Shown: positions 46,307 to 55,095 of the stretch, piece after piece | Numbering within the stretch: position 1 is the stretch's first letter | Layout: each line of letters begins with the position of its first letter | Source: Opitutaceae bacterium | Lineage (GTDB): Bacteria; Verrucomicrobiota; Verrucomicrobiia; Opitutales; Opitutaceae | Direction: 5' to 3' | DNA: 64,000 bases | Assembly: GCA_028691845.1 (NCBI GenBank) | Contig: JAQUYL010000010.1 | Coordinates: forward strand, 1-64,000 | Program-made: the position numbers and the translations under genes | Notes under the pieces: generated by a model | What the model was told of the DNA's origin: nothing | Database searches by the model: none | The model's input: only the letters and a program-made list of their open reading frames with translations

Positions 46307-46687
46307 TTACGCCTTGGCGGCGGCAGCCTTGGCCTTCAACGCGTCCTGGGCAATCTTGACCAGGGCGTTAAACGCCTCGCTGTCCCGGATCGCGAGGTCT
46401 GAGAGGTTCTTGCGGTCCAGCTGGATGTTGGCGGCCTTGAGGCCTTCAATGAACCGGCTGTAACTGATGCCGGCAGCACGGCAGGCGGCATTGACGCGGA
46501 TGATCCAGAGGCCGCGAAAATCGCCCTTCTTCTTGCGGCGGGCGGCGTAGGCGTACTGCCAGGCATGCTGAACCGCTTCCTTGGCGTAGCGGTACAGCTT
46601 GGATTTATTGCCAAAATAGCCCTTGGCATATTTCAGCACTTTCTTGCGACGCTTGCGCGACGCGGGGGAGTTGGTGACACGAGGCAT
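46307..46687 (-). CDS. rplT: 50S ribosomal protein L20
   Basis: A 126-residue ribosomal protein needed for 50S assembly: MPRVTNSPASRKRRKKVLKY, AKGYFGNKSKLYRYAKEAVQ, RRKKKGDFRGLWIIRVNAAC and a C-terminal globular part ending in an alanine/lysine-rich tail. It follows rpmI by 87 bases. infC, the usual partner, is not adjacent. Confidence 0.98.
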   Translation of the reverse strand: MPRVTNSPASRKRRKKVLKYAKGYFGNKSKLYRYAKEAVQHAWQYAYAARRKKKGDFRGLWIIRVNAACRAAGISYSRFIEGLKAANIQLDRKNLSDLAIRDSEAFNALVKIAQDALKAKAAAAKA

Positions 46688-46774
46688 GTTGAGTTGTGGA
46701 GTTTGGGCGCCGGCGGGTCGTCTCGTTAGGATTCACCCGCCTGGCGGAGTTGTGGTTGTGCGCTAGGCTGGGCC

Positions 46775-46969
46775 CTAGAGACCGAAGGGCAGGCAGCGTA
46801 TGAGCGGCGCAGCGTGGCCGGCCGGAACGAGCTTGTCCTTGGTGGCACGGCGTTTCTGCTTGGTGCCTTTGGACGCGAGCAAGTGGCGGAAGCCAGGCGT
46901 GCGGCGCACCAGCTTGCCCTTGGAGGTCAGCTTGAAGCGCTTGGCAACGGACTTTTTGGTCTTTTGCAT
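46775..46969 (-). CDS. rpmI: 50S ribosomal protein L35
   Basis: A 64-residue ribosomal protein: MQKTKKSVAKRFKLTSKGK, then RRTPGFRHLLASKGTKQKRR. The ATG at 46969 gives the family N-terminus; five codons of in-frame sequence upstream are not conserved. First gene of the rpmI-rplT pair. The gene upstream is pabC, not infC. Confidence 0.95.
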   Translation of the reverse strand: MQKTKKSVAKRFKLTSKGKLVRRTPGFRHLLASKGTKQKRRATKDKLVPAGHAAPLIRCLPFGL

Positions 46970-47044
46970 GTACGAAGTTGGCAAAGACAGAGCACGTCCG
47001 CCGGCTTGGCAAGGGGAAATTAACTCCTCCGGTGCACCTTCTGC

Positions 47045-47842
47045 CTATGCCCAGCCATAGGTCCTCTGCCAGGCCTGCTGCAAACGGGCCGTCACCGGCC
47101 CAGGCGCAGGCAAAAAGCGGTCATCCAGCCTCACCACCGGGCGCAGTCCAATCAGCGCATTAGTGACAAAAATTTCGTCCGCCCCGTGCGCCGCCACGCA
47201 ATCCAAGGTCCTTTCCTCCACCGTCAAGCAAAGTTCACCCGCCAGCGCAAGCACCTTGGCGCGCGTGATGCCGGGCAGCGGCCAGCAATCAAGCGCCGGT
47301 GTCAGCAAGCCCCCCCCTTGCACAAGAAACACGTTCGACACTGCGCCCTCGACGAGGCGACCCTGTTGATCGCCCAGTAATACTTCATCGAATCCCGCCG
47401 CCCGCGCCGCCGTGAGTTGGTCCCGCCATGCGACCCGGCCAAGGTGTTTGTAAGGCGCCTCCGGGCCGGCCGCCGGCAGAGCCGAGGCGGCGATCGTGGC
47501 GCTGAAGTCCCGCTTGAGCATGTGGGGCCGGGGCGGACCGGCCTGCATGCTCCACCCGGCGATATTCAGTTCGTCCATCCACGCCGACCAGCGCAGCACT
47601 CCGTCGACGAGGCCGTTGCTGCGCACAAGTTCCGTCGCCGCCTCGCGCAAGACCTTCGTTTCGGGGGCCCCACGCAGACCGAAATAATCACATCCCGCAG
47701 CATAACGCCGCGCATGCTCGGCAAAAAACACCGGCCGGCCGGACTGTAGCCGCAGGGTCTCAAACACGCCAATCGTCCCCGCCGGTTCCACGGGAACCGC
47801 ACTGGCCGGGACGAGACGTCCGTTGACGATCCCCTTCATCAT
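47045..47842 (-). CDS. pabC: Aminodeoxychorismate lyase (class IV aminotransferase fold)
   Basis: A 265-residue PLP enzyme: GTIGVFETLRLQSGRPVFFA at the N-terminus, PYKHLGRVAWRDQLTAARAA with the probable PLP lysine, FDEVLLGDQQGRLVEGAVSN and LPGITRAKVLALA. The start ATG overlaps the pabB stop (ATGA), and pairing with pabB favours 4-amino-4-deoxychorismate lyase, releasing p-aminobenzoate for folate, over a branched-chain or D-amino-acid aminotransferase of the same fold. Confidence 0.85.
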   Translation of the reverse strand: MMKGIVNGRLVPASAVPVEPAGTIGVFETLRLQSGRPVFFAEHARRYAAGCDYFGLRGAPETKVLREAATELVRSNGLVDGVLRWSAWMDELNIAGWSMQAGPPRPHMLKRDFSATIAASALPAAGPEAPYKHLGRVAWRDQLTAARAAGFDEVLLGDQQGRLVEGAVSNVFLVQGGGLLTPALDCWPLPGITRAKVLALAGELCLTVEERTLDCVAAHGADEIFVTNALIGLRPVVRLDDRFLPAPGPVTARLQQAWQRTYGWA

Positions 47843-49257
47843 GCTCCATCCCTCCCTGTCAGCGCCGCAAACAAGGCCCGGCCCTTGGCCAGCGTTTCGT
47901 CGTATTCCGCCGCCGGATCCGAGTCCCACACGATCCCGGCGCCGAGATGAAAGTCAGCCCGCCCCGCGTGGCACACGACCGTGCGGATCGCGATATTGAG
48001 GTCGATCCGGCCGCAGGCGCTGAAATAGCCCAATGAGCCGGAAAACACACCACGCCGCACCGGCTCGATCGCATCGATGATTTGCATTGCGCGGATTTTC
48101 GGCGCCCCCGTGATGGAACCGCCGGGAAACACCGCACGCAGCAGTTTTGCCACGCCCGTTTCCGGCAGCAATTCACCCACCACTTCGCCCACCAGATGGT
48201 GCACCGTGGCAAACGTCTCGAGTGAGTGGAGCCGGCGCACTCGCACGCTGCCAAACCGGCACACGCGCCCGAGGTCGTTGCGCATCAAGTCCACGATCAT
48301 GAGCAGTTCCGCACGCTCCTTTTCGCTGGCACAGAGTTCCTGCTGACGGACGCCGTCCTCAGCCGGCGTCCGGCCGCGCGGCCGGGTGCCTTTGACAGGG
48401 AAAGTGCGGATGCACCGGCCGTCAACCTCGATGAACCGCTCCGGCGAACTGCTCAGCACCACCCGGTCACCGGCATCAAGATACGCCGCCATCGGGGCCG
48501 GATTCAGCCGGCGCAAGCGACGGTAAACCAGCGGCGGCGGCTCGACGAGCGGACATGTGAATCGCTGCGCCAGATTCATCTGGTAGATTTCGCCCGCTGC
48601 GATGCGCTCCCGCACCTGACCGACCGCGGCAAGGTAGCCTGCCCGAGTGAAATTCGCCTGCACTTCCGGCGCCGGCGACGGCGCGGCTGTCTCCTCCTGG
48701 GCTGTGACCTCCCCCTCCATCCAAGAGGCCAGTTCCCTCAACGCTGTCTCGGGCGAACGCCGCCAGCCTGCACCCACCAGCCAGGATTGTCCGGTCGCAT
48801 GGTCCCACACCGCCGCGGCGTCGTACCACGCCAGATGAATGTCCGGCGGCCCTGCATCGCCTTTCGTGTCGTCCCCCACCCGTTCAATTATCCGCCCCAA
48901 ATCGTATGCAAGAAAGCCGACCGCGCCTCCACAGAATGGCACCGGACAATCAGTTTCCCGTTCGACCTGAAATTCTGCCAGCCATCGGCCCAGAGCCTCC
49001 AGCGGGTCACCGGTTGCCACTTCGGTCATCACGCCATCAAGTTCCATGCTGAATTCACGGCCGCGGGAACGGAAGACGCCAAAGGGCTGGCAGCCCATGA
49101 TGGAAAACCGCCCGGCGGCACCGGTCCGCAGACTGCTGTCGAGCCAGAATACCCCTTGCCGCCGTTCCAGCCTGTCGAGGGCCTCCTCGGGCGCCGGGGC
49201 TGCCCAAGCGAGAATCCTGTGCGGTGCCACCCTGCCCGATATCAAGTGGGAACTCAT
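47839..49257 (-). CDS. pabB: Aminodeoxychorismate synthase component I
   Basis: A 472-residue chorismate-binding enzyme that, with a glutamine amidotransferase, makes 4-amino-4-deoxychorismate. Signatures: GEIYQMNLAQRF, FPVKGTRPRG (the lysine is typical of PabB rather than TrpE), ELLMIVDLMRNDLGRVC, VHHLVGEVVGEL and FPGGSITGAPKIRAMQIID. The start MSSHLISGRV at 49257 follows an in-frame extension of 51 codons without conserved content. pabC overlaps downstream. Confidence 0.93.
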   Translation of the reverse strand: MSSHLISGRVAPHRILAWAAPAPEEALDRLERRQGVFWLDSSLRTGAAGRFSIMGCQPFGVFRSRGREFSMELDGVMTEVATGDPLEALGRWLAEFQVERETDCPVPFCGGAVGFLAYDLGRIIERVGDDTKGDAGPPDIHLAWYDAAAVWDHATGQSWLVGAGWRRSPETALRELASWMEGEVTAQEETAAPSPAPEVQANFTRAGYLAAVGQVRERIAAGEIYQMNLAQRFTCPLVEPPPLVYRRLRRLNPAPMAAYLDAGDRVVLSSSPERFIEVDGRCIRTFPVKGTRPRGRTPAEDGVRQQELCASEKERAELLMIVDLMRNDLGRVCRFGSVRVRRLHSLETFATVHHLVGEVVGELLPETGVAKLLRAVFPGGSITGAPKIRAMQIIDAIEPVRRGVFSGSLGYFSACGRIDLNIAIRTVVCHAGRADFHLGAGIVWDSDPAAEYDETLAKGRALFAALTGRDGA

Positions 49258-49566
49258 TCGGCAATCAGTCTGCGCGGGTCTGGCGGGCGGGTCGGGCCGC
49301 CAGGCGCATGCCTGGCGCCTACCGGGCAAAGCCCTCCCCGGTCTTTGCGCGGTTTTTGCATCAACGCAGCGGGCGGCAGCCGGCAAGGATTGGCAAGGTG
49401 GAAATTGCACCAGCGACTAAGCCCCCGGGAGAAGCTGCGGTCCTTGCCACATTGCTCGGAGATTGACACATGGGGGAATAAATTTAGTTCTCCTACAAGT
49501 CGCTACATATCTTACCGAAAACAGACCCGTCGGACAAGTTATCAGCGTCCCCCATCCCCCCAAAAA
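49258..49566. other. Divergent intergenic region, 309 bases
   Basis: Holds the promoters of pabB (leftward) and the PstS-like gene (rightward). A palindrome, CGCCAGGC-GCAT-GCCTGGCG at 49298-49317, is of REP type. TTGACA at 49463-49468 followed by AT-rich bases is a plausible -35 for the rightward gene. No Pho-box-like direct repeats are evident. Confidence 0.5.
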
Positions 49567-50850
49567 ATGAGCCTAATGAAGTCATCCCGTTCTCTCGTGG
49601 GCCATCCGTCTCGCATGAGCGCATGCCTTGGCCTGATGATTTGCGTTACAGCATTGTCTGCAGTTTCATCGACCGCGGCGGAACCGGCAGACGATGGAGT
49701 GATCCGCGATAAATTTGGCAATGTAGTTTCATCGCCGGGTGCCAAACAGGCGAGCGGTGACATGGTCCGCGATGCCTTGACCGTGCAGGCGGCGCGCAAC
49801 GCCGCTGTAGCCGCCCGTGGCAAAAAGGCCTGGTATGAACCGCGCTGGGACCTGAGCGATTTGCCGCATTACCGGCCGGAGCATCAGGTCAGTGGGAAAT
49901 TGTGCATCTGGGGGAACAACTACATCCGTGATGGCAGGCTGGAAGAATATTGGACGGAAGGGTTCCGCAAATATCATCCCCAGATCGAATTCGACAACTA
50001 TCTGCCCACCACCGCCATCGGACTCTCGGCGCTCACCTGCGGCGCCGCTGACATTGGCATGTCCCGCCGTTGCACTTTTCTGGAGCTCCTGGCTTTCCAG
50101 CGGCTTCACAAGGTTGATCCGCTGGAAATTCCCGCGGTTACCGGAGCCTTGGATGTGCCAGGCTGGACACCGGGGTTTGCCATCTTTGTCAACAAGGCCA
50201 ACCCGATCAAGGGACTGTCGATGAAACAGCTGGATGGCATTTTCGGCGGGCCGCGCCTCGGCGGGTGGGTGGGAACGGAATGGCACCCGGAGTTTGCCCG
50301 GGGGAAGGAACAGAACATCCGCACCTGGGGGCAGGCCGGTCTGACCGGCGAATGGGCTGACAAGACGATCAATGTCTACGCCGTGAGCATGCGCTATAAT
50401 TCTACCTACCTCTTCGCCGATATCGTGCTCAAAAGCAGCGACCAGTACAATGAGGACATGCGCTGTTATGCCAACTATCAGAAGCCCGACGGCACGCTCG
50501 TCGCCTGGTTTGATCAGATGAGGGAAGCCCTCGACAATGATCCTTACGGCATCAACTACAGTTTCCTAAACGCCATTACCCCGAAGACCAAGGCGCTGCC
50601 CATCCAAGTGGCAGACGGTGGTCCCTATATCGAGATGACGTACGACACCGTCCGTGAGCATCTTTATCCCTTATACACCGAGCAATACTTCTACATCAAC
50701 CGCCAGCCGGGCAAACCGCTCGATCCGAAGGTGAAGGAATTCGTGCGTTATGTCCTCAGCCAGGAAGGCCAGAATGAGGTTCAACGCGACGGGAAATACC
50801 TACCGCTGACGGCAAAAACCGTGCGCGAAAACCTGAAGAAGCTCGATTAA
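49567..50850 (+). CDS. PstS-like periplasmic phosphate-type binding protein
   Basis: A 427-residue secreted protein. Residues 1-38 form a long signal peptide (MSACLGLMICVTALSAVSST). The mature part reads KLCIWGNNYIRDGRLEEYW, LPTTAIGLSALTCGAADIGM and FAIFVNKANPIKGLSMKQLD, the pattern of PstS-type solute-binding proteins. The end (YVLSQEGQNEVQRDGKYLPL) fits the same family. No pstC, pstA or pstB is nearby, so it is an orphan; phosphate as ligand is inferred from family. Confidence 0.83.
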   Translation: MSLMKSSRSLVGHPSRMSACLGLMICVTALSAVSSTAAEPADDGVIRDKFGNVVSSPGAKQASGDMVRDALTVQAARNAAVAARGKKAWYEPRWDLSDLPHYRPEHQVSGKLCIWGNNYIRDGRLEEYWTEGFRKYHPQIEFDNYLPTTAIGLSALTCGAADIGMSRRCTFLELLAFQRLHKVDPLEIPAVTGALDVPGWTPGFAIFVNKANPIKGLSMKQLDGIFGGPRLGGWVGTEWHPEFARGKEQNIRTWGQAGLTGEWADKTINVYAVSMRYNSTYLFADIVLKSSDQYNEDMRCYANYQKPDGTLVAWFDQMREALDNDPYGINYSFLNAITPKTKALPIQVADGGPYIEMTYDTVREHLYPLYTEQYFYINRQPGKPLDPKVKEFVRYVLSQEGQNEVQRDGKYLPLTAKTVRENLKKLD

Positions 50851-51166
50851 TCTTCCCTTCCTTGGACAGCAGCATCGCATTCCTTTGCGCCCATGTTCTT
50901 CCCTTTCTCTGTGACCACGGGGCATCCCGCCCTTGGCGAATCGGAGCTGCCCCCCGGTCAGCTTGGGCATCGCGCCTATTCCCCGTGCTTCAGCACATCG
51001 CTGTGACAGAAATACGGCCGGTTTGCTCTCCTCTCCCGCCCCGGATGATTCCCTTCCCATCGTTTCGTCCGCACGGCGTTCGGCAGGGAGCCTTGCATTC
51101 CGGGAGGAACATCACCGGAAATCCCTGGTTTGCAGAAGCTGCTTTTAATCCTGCCTGTCCCCTTCG
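50851..51166. other. Intergenic region, 316 bases
   Basis: Between the PstS-like and MFS genes, same direction. Open frames here are short and unconserved. Around 50890-50925 the text (TTCCCTTTCTCTGTGACCACGG) resembles the degenerate repeats of other gaps. I see no clear terminator or promoter. Confidence 0.4.
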
Positions 51167-52468
51167 ATGACTATGAACGAAAAACCGACAAAAGTCAGAT
51201 ACTGGGTCCTGTTTGTGGTGTGCCTGGTCTACCTGATCACTTACCTGGACCGAGTGAATATTTCGGTTGCGGGGCCGCTCATGATGAAGGAGTTCAATCT
51301 GAACAAGCTCGAGTGGGGGCTCGTGCTTTCAGTTTTCTCCTGGACCTATGCCACTTGCCAAATCCCTGTCGGCATCCTCAGTGACAGGGTGGGCGCCCGC
51401 CCGGTTCTGGCAGGTATCGTCGCGTTTTGGTCGCTCATGACAGCATTGACCGCCCAGGCTTGGAGCTATGTCTCCCTGGTCGTCATTCGGCTCATGTTTG
51501 GAGCGGGGGAAGCGGGTGCTTTCCCCACGGCGACCCGCGCCTTTTCGCATTGGATTCCGCCCACCGAGCGAGGCTTTGTTCAAGGGTTAACCCATGGATG
51601 CTCACGGCTGGGGGGAGCCCTGGCCCCGGCTGTGGTCGCAATCATCATGGCGCGCTGGGGCTGGCGATGGGCCTTTTATTCCTTTGCGATCATCGGCTTT
51701 ATCTGGGCCGCATTCTGGTACTTCTGGTATCGCGACACCCCCGCTGAATTCCGCGCTAAATGGGGAGGCATCAACCAGGCTGAAATCGATCTTATCAATA
51801 GCGGAAAATCCAACAAACCGAAAGTGAAGCTTCCGTTCGCGACGCTCCTGAGGAGCCGGAACTTGTGGTTTTTGTCCCTCAGTTATCCGACCTATTGTTA
51901 CACCATCTGGATTTTCATGACCTGGCTCCCCGCCTACCTCGTGGAGGCGCGTGGATTCAGCATCATCAAAATGGGCATCTTCGCGAGCCTGCCGCTGCTG
52001 GCCGGCACCGTGGGCGACACTTTGGGTGGCTGGCTTTCGGACCGGATCTGGCGCCACACGAAAAATGGCAAATTCTCCCGCCGCGTCGTGGCCATGTCCG
52101 GAATGCTGGTTGCGGCTGCGTTCATGATCCCAGGCGCGCTGACCAATTCCTCCTACATGGCGGTATTCTACATGGCATGCTCGCTTTTCGGGCTCGAGAT
52201 GGCGGTCGGCGTATATTGGGCGGTCTGTCTGGACGTGGGCCATCAGTATGCCGGAACGGTCTCCGGCCTGATGAACACCATGGGGAACGTGGGATCCGCG
52301 GCGTCGCCGCTGGTATTTGGCGCGATTTTGCAGTTCACGGGATCGTGGGTTTATCCCTTCATCGTCGCCAGCTCCCTGTTGGTAATTGGCGCGATACTCT
52401 GGCTGAAAGTGAACCCGGAGATGTCAATCGCTGAGGAATTGTCCCTGGAGCCCGTTGTCCAAAAGTAA
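51167..52468 (+). CDS. MFS transporter, anion:cation symporter (ACS) type
   Basis: A 433-residue permease with 12 helices. The helix-1 motif ITYLDRVNISVAGPLM and helix-4 region GAGEAGAFPTATRAFSHWIP followed by ERGFVQGL are those of the ACS family, which takes up sugar acids such as glucarate, galactonate or hexuronates. GGWLSDR is the repeated MFS loop motif. The exact substrate cannot be read, and no catabolic genes flank it. Confidence 0.9.
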   Translation: MTMNEKPTKVRYWVLFVVCLVYLITYLDRVNISVAGPLMMKEFNLNKLEWGLVLSVFSWTYATCQIPVGILSDRVGARPVLAGIVAFWSLMTALTAQAWSYVSLVVIRLMFGAGEAGAFPTATRAFSHWIPPTERGFVQGLTHGCSRLGGALAPAVVAIIMARWGWRWAFYSFAIIGFIWAAFWYFWYRDTPAEFRAKWGGINQAEIDLINSGKSNKPKVKLPFATLLRSRNLWFLSLSYPTYCYTIWIFMTWLPAYLVEARGFSIIKMGIFASLPLLAGTVGDTLGGWLSDRIWRHTKNGKFSRRVVAMSGMLVAAAFMIPGALTNSSYMAVFYMACSLFGLEMAVGVYWAVCLDVGHQYAGTVSGLMNTMGNVGSAASPLVFGAILQFTGSWVYPFIVASSLLVIGAILWLKVNPEMSIAEELSLEPVVQK

Positions 52469-52567
52469 CAAGTGCACGGAGCGGCCTTCTCCATCGCCGC
52501 GGTGCCGGACGCCACACTCCTGCGCCGGTGAGTGATGGGGCCGCGGTCGTAGTCGAACGCCCCGGGG

Positions 52568-53914
52568 TCAGTCGCCGGTCACTTCCAGGTCCTGCCGCGC
52601 CGATGCGATCAAACGGTGCAGGCAGGCCTGTACCACCGCGTCACTTTCGCCCTCGACGAGTAAACGCAGCTTGGGCTCCGTGCCGGAATAGCGCACGAGC
52701 ACCCGGCCGCGTGTCCCTAGCTCGTCTCTGATCGCCTGAATGGCGACCGGCAAGGCGACGAGCGTGGCGAGGGGACGCTTCTGCGCCACCGTCAACGCCG
52801 CGGACCGTTGGGGGAACTTCCTGAGCACCCGCCGCAGCTCCGAGAGCGGTCGTCCGGTCGAGCGCATCACGGCCATGATCTTGAGCGCGGCGACCAGTCC
52901 ATCGCCGGTTGGCGCCACCTCCGTACAGATGACATGGCCCGACGACTCACCGCCCAAGGTGGCGCCCAGCGCGAGCATTTGTTCGATGACGTAGCGGTCT
53001 CCCACGGGCGTGCGGTGCACCCGCCCGCCCAGCCTGGCCAGGGCGGAGTCGACGCCCAGATTGCTCTGGACCGTGACCACCAGCGTCCCCGCTGCCAAGC
53101 GATCCTCCCTCAAGGCCTGCGCCGCCAGTATCGCCAGCATCTCGTCGCCATCCAACGCCTCGCCCAGCTCGTCGCAGAGAATGCAGCGATCTCCATCGCC
53201 ATCGTGTGCAAGGCCAAGCTGCGCCCCCGTGGCCCTGACGCGCGCGCTCATGACCTCGGGATGCTGGCTGCCGACTCCGGCGTTGATGTTCATCCCGTCC
53301 GGCGCATTGCCGATCAACTCGAGCTCCGCGCCCAAGGCCGCCAGCACCCCGCGACTGGTCTCGGCCGTGGCCCCGTTAGCGGTGTCGAGCACAATGCGCC
53401 AGCCGCGCAAGGCGTCGGCCGCCAGCAGGCCGGTCGCGGTCGTGATGTAGAGCGATCTGGCGTCATAGGTCGCCAAAGGCCCATCGAGCGGGGCACCGGC
53501 CGTGGCCGGCAGAAGCTGCTCCAAGCGCATTTCCTCCTTGTCGGTCAGCTTGATGCCGTCCGCGCGGAAAAATTTAATCCCGTTGTCGCAGGCCGGATTG
53601 TGCGACGCGGTGATGACCGCCCCGAACGCCGCGCCACCTTTCCGCACGGCCAAACTGACGGCGGGTGTCGGCACCACGCCGAGGCTCACCGGCATGAGGC
53701 CGGCACTGGCCAGGCCGCCGGCCAGCGCACGCTCCAACACTGGTCCGGATCCGCGCGTATCCCGACCGATGAAAACATGCGCCTTCTCCGCGGCGCCTCC
53801 TTCGCGGGCCAACCTTCCCGCGGCTGCCCCCAGCCGCCAGGCAAAAGCCTCATTGATCACCGGGCCTCCCCACGGCCCTCGTACGCCATCTGTGCCGAAA
53901 TATTGCCGCTTCAC
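52568..53914 (-). CDS. glmM: Phosphoglucosamine mutase
   Basis: Converts glucosamine-6-phosphate to glucosamine-1-phosphate for peptidoglycan and LPS. The 448-residue protein has YFGTDGVRG at the N-terminus, the phosphoserine loop ITASHNPACDNGIKFF (Ser104), the metal loop DGDGDR at 238-243, the sugar loop GGESSGH and the phosphate-binding RYSGTEPKLR. The GlmM-type FGTDGVRG and length set it apart from phosphoglucomutase/ManB. Confidence 0.96.
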   Translation of the reverse strand: MKRQYFGTDGVRGPWGGPVINEAFAWRLGAAAGRLAREGGAAEKAHVFIGRDTRGSGPVLERALAGGLASAGLMPVSLGVVPTPAVSLAVRKGGAAFGAVITASHNPACDNGIKFFRADGIKLTDKEEMRLEQLLPATAGAPLDGPLATYDARSLYITTATGLLAADALRGWRIVLDTANGATAETSRGVLAALGAELELIGNAPDGMNINAGVGSQHPEVMSARVRATGAQLGLAHDGDGDRCILCDELGEALDGDEMLAILAAQALREDRLAAGTLVVTVQSNLGVDSALARLGGRVHRTPVGDRYVIEQMLALGATLGGESSGHVICTEVAPTGDGLVAALKIMAVMRSTGRPLSELRRVLRKFPQRSAALTVAQKRPLATLVALPVAIQAIRDELGTRGRVLVRYSGTEPKLRLLVEGESDAVVQACLHRLIASARQDLEVTGD

Positions 53915-53959
53915 GATGCTTGTGATGGTTTCGCCATACCCGGCTTGTATGGCAGATGA

Positions 53960-55006
53960 TCAACTGGCACGGAAGAACTCCCGGGTCGCGGCTAACTTGG
54001 CCTCGACCGCGCCCCCGAGCAGATATTCGCGGGCGGCCGGCATGCCATCGGCCACGCTGCCGGTTTTGCCGACGATCCAAAGCCCGATCGCGGCGTTCAA
54101 AACAATCGTGTCGACCAAACCACGCGGCCCCCGGCCGTTCAGAAGGGCCTGCACAATGGCCAGATTGACCGGCAAGTCGCCGCCGACGAGATCGGAAAAG
54201 GGAGCCGGCGCCAGACCAAAATCCTCCGCCCGCCAGACGGCATCCAGGTCGGCCAGCCGGCCGAAACCGCGGACATGATTGCGGGTGGCGGTGGTCAATT
54301 CGTCAACGCCTCGATCCGGTCCGATCTCGCCATACCCCGCCAGGCCGGCCTGGGCGCCAAGGGCATCCATGCTTGCCGCGAGGATTGACGCCAGCGGTTT
54401 GTTGTAAGCCCCCATCATCACGTAGGCCGGCCGGCCGGGATTGATAAGCGGGCCCAGTATGTTGAAAATGGTGCGCTGCCCCCGGGCGGCGAGTGCCTTG
54501 CGGGCCGGCGCGATGTGCTGGAAGGCCGGATGGTAGTTCGGCGCGAAGAAGAAAACGTAACCCAGTTCAGTCAGCGCTCGGCGCTGCTTGTCGGGCGACG
54601 CGCGGAGATCGACGCCCAGTGCTGCGAGCAGGTCGGCGCTGCCGCATTTCGAAGTGACTGCCCGGTTGCCGTGTTTCATGACCGGCACACCGGCGCAAGC
54701 CAGCAGCAGCACGACCATGCTGGAAACGTTGAACCCGCCGGCGTGATCACCGCCTGTCCCGACAATGTCGATGGCCTGCGACGCCCATGCCTCGACTCCG
54801 GGATTGGCGGCCAGTGTGCGAAAAACCGAGGCAAATGCCGCCACTTCGCCAGCGGACTCGCCTTTTTGGGCGAGGGCCATCAGAAAACCGACTTTTTCAC
54901 CCTCCGGCACCCCGGGCAAGGCGAGCAACCGCGCCGCATTCGCAGCTTCCTCAGCGGACAGATCACGCCCGGCGGCCATTTTGTATTGCATCGAGACAAG
55001 CGGCAT
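53960..55006 (-). CDS. trpD: Anthranilate phosphoribosyltransferase
   Basis: Second step of tryptophan synthesis. The 348-residue protein has DIVGTGGDHAGGFNVSSMV (PRPP loop), VMKHGNRAVTSKCGSADLLA, RTIFNILGPLINPGRP, and the acidic metal site DRGVDELT. The ATG at 55006 has GGA a few bases before it; a second ATG five codons later is possible. It follows glmM upstream-to-downstream on the minus strand with a 45-base gap; no other trp gene is adjacent. Confidence 0.95.
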   Translation of the reverse strand: MPLVSMQYKMAAGRDLSAEEAANAARLLALPGVPEGEKVGFLMALAQKGESAGEVAAFASVFRTLAANPGVEAWASQAIDIVGTGGDHAGGFNVSSMVVLLLACAGVPVMKHGNRAVTSKCGSADLLAALGVDLRASPDKQRRALTELGYVFFFAPNYHPAFQHIAPARKALAARGQRTIFNILGPLINPGRPAYVMMGAYNKPLASILAASMDALGAQAGLAGYGEIGPDRGVDELTTATRNHVRGFGRLADLDAVWRAEDFGLAPAPFSDLVGGDLPVNLAIVQALLNGRGPRGLVDTIVLNAAIGLWIVGKTGSVADGMPAAREYLLGGAVEAKLAATREFFRAS

Positions 55007-55095
55007 AATCGTCCAGAAAATGACAAATATTCCGCCGCGCAAAGCATAAAACTCGACACCCCGGACCGTTTTTGTGAACACCGCGGGCGATTCCG

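Noticed and set aside
48226-49566. 447-codon extension of the PstS-like frame
   Set aside because: Lies antisense to pabB; the ATG at 49567 starts a signal peptide.
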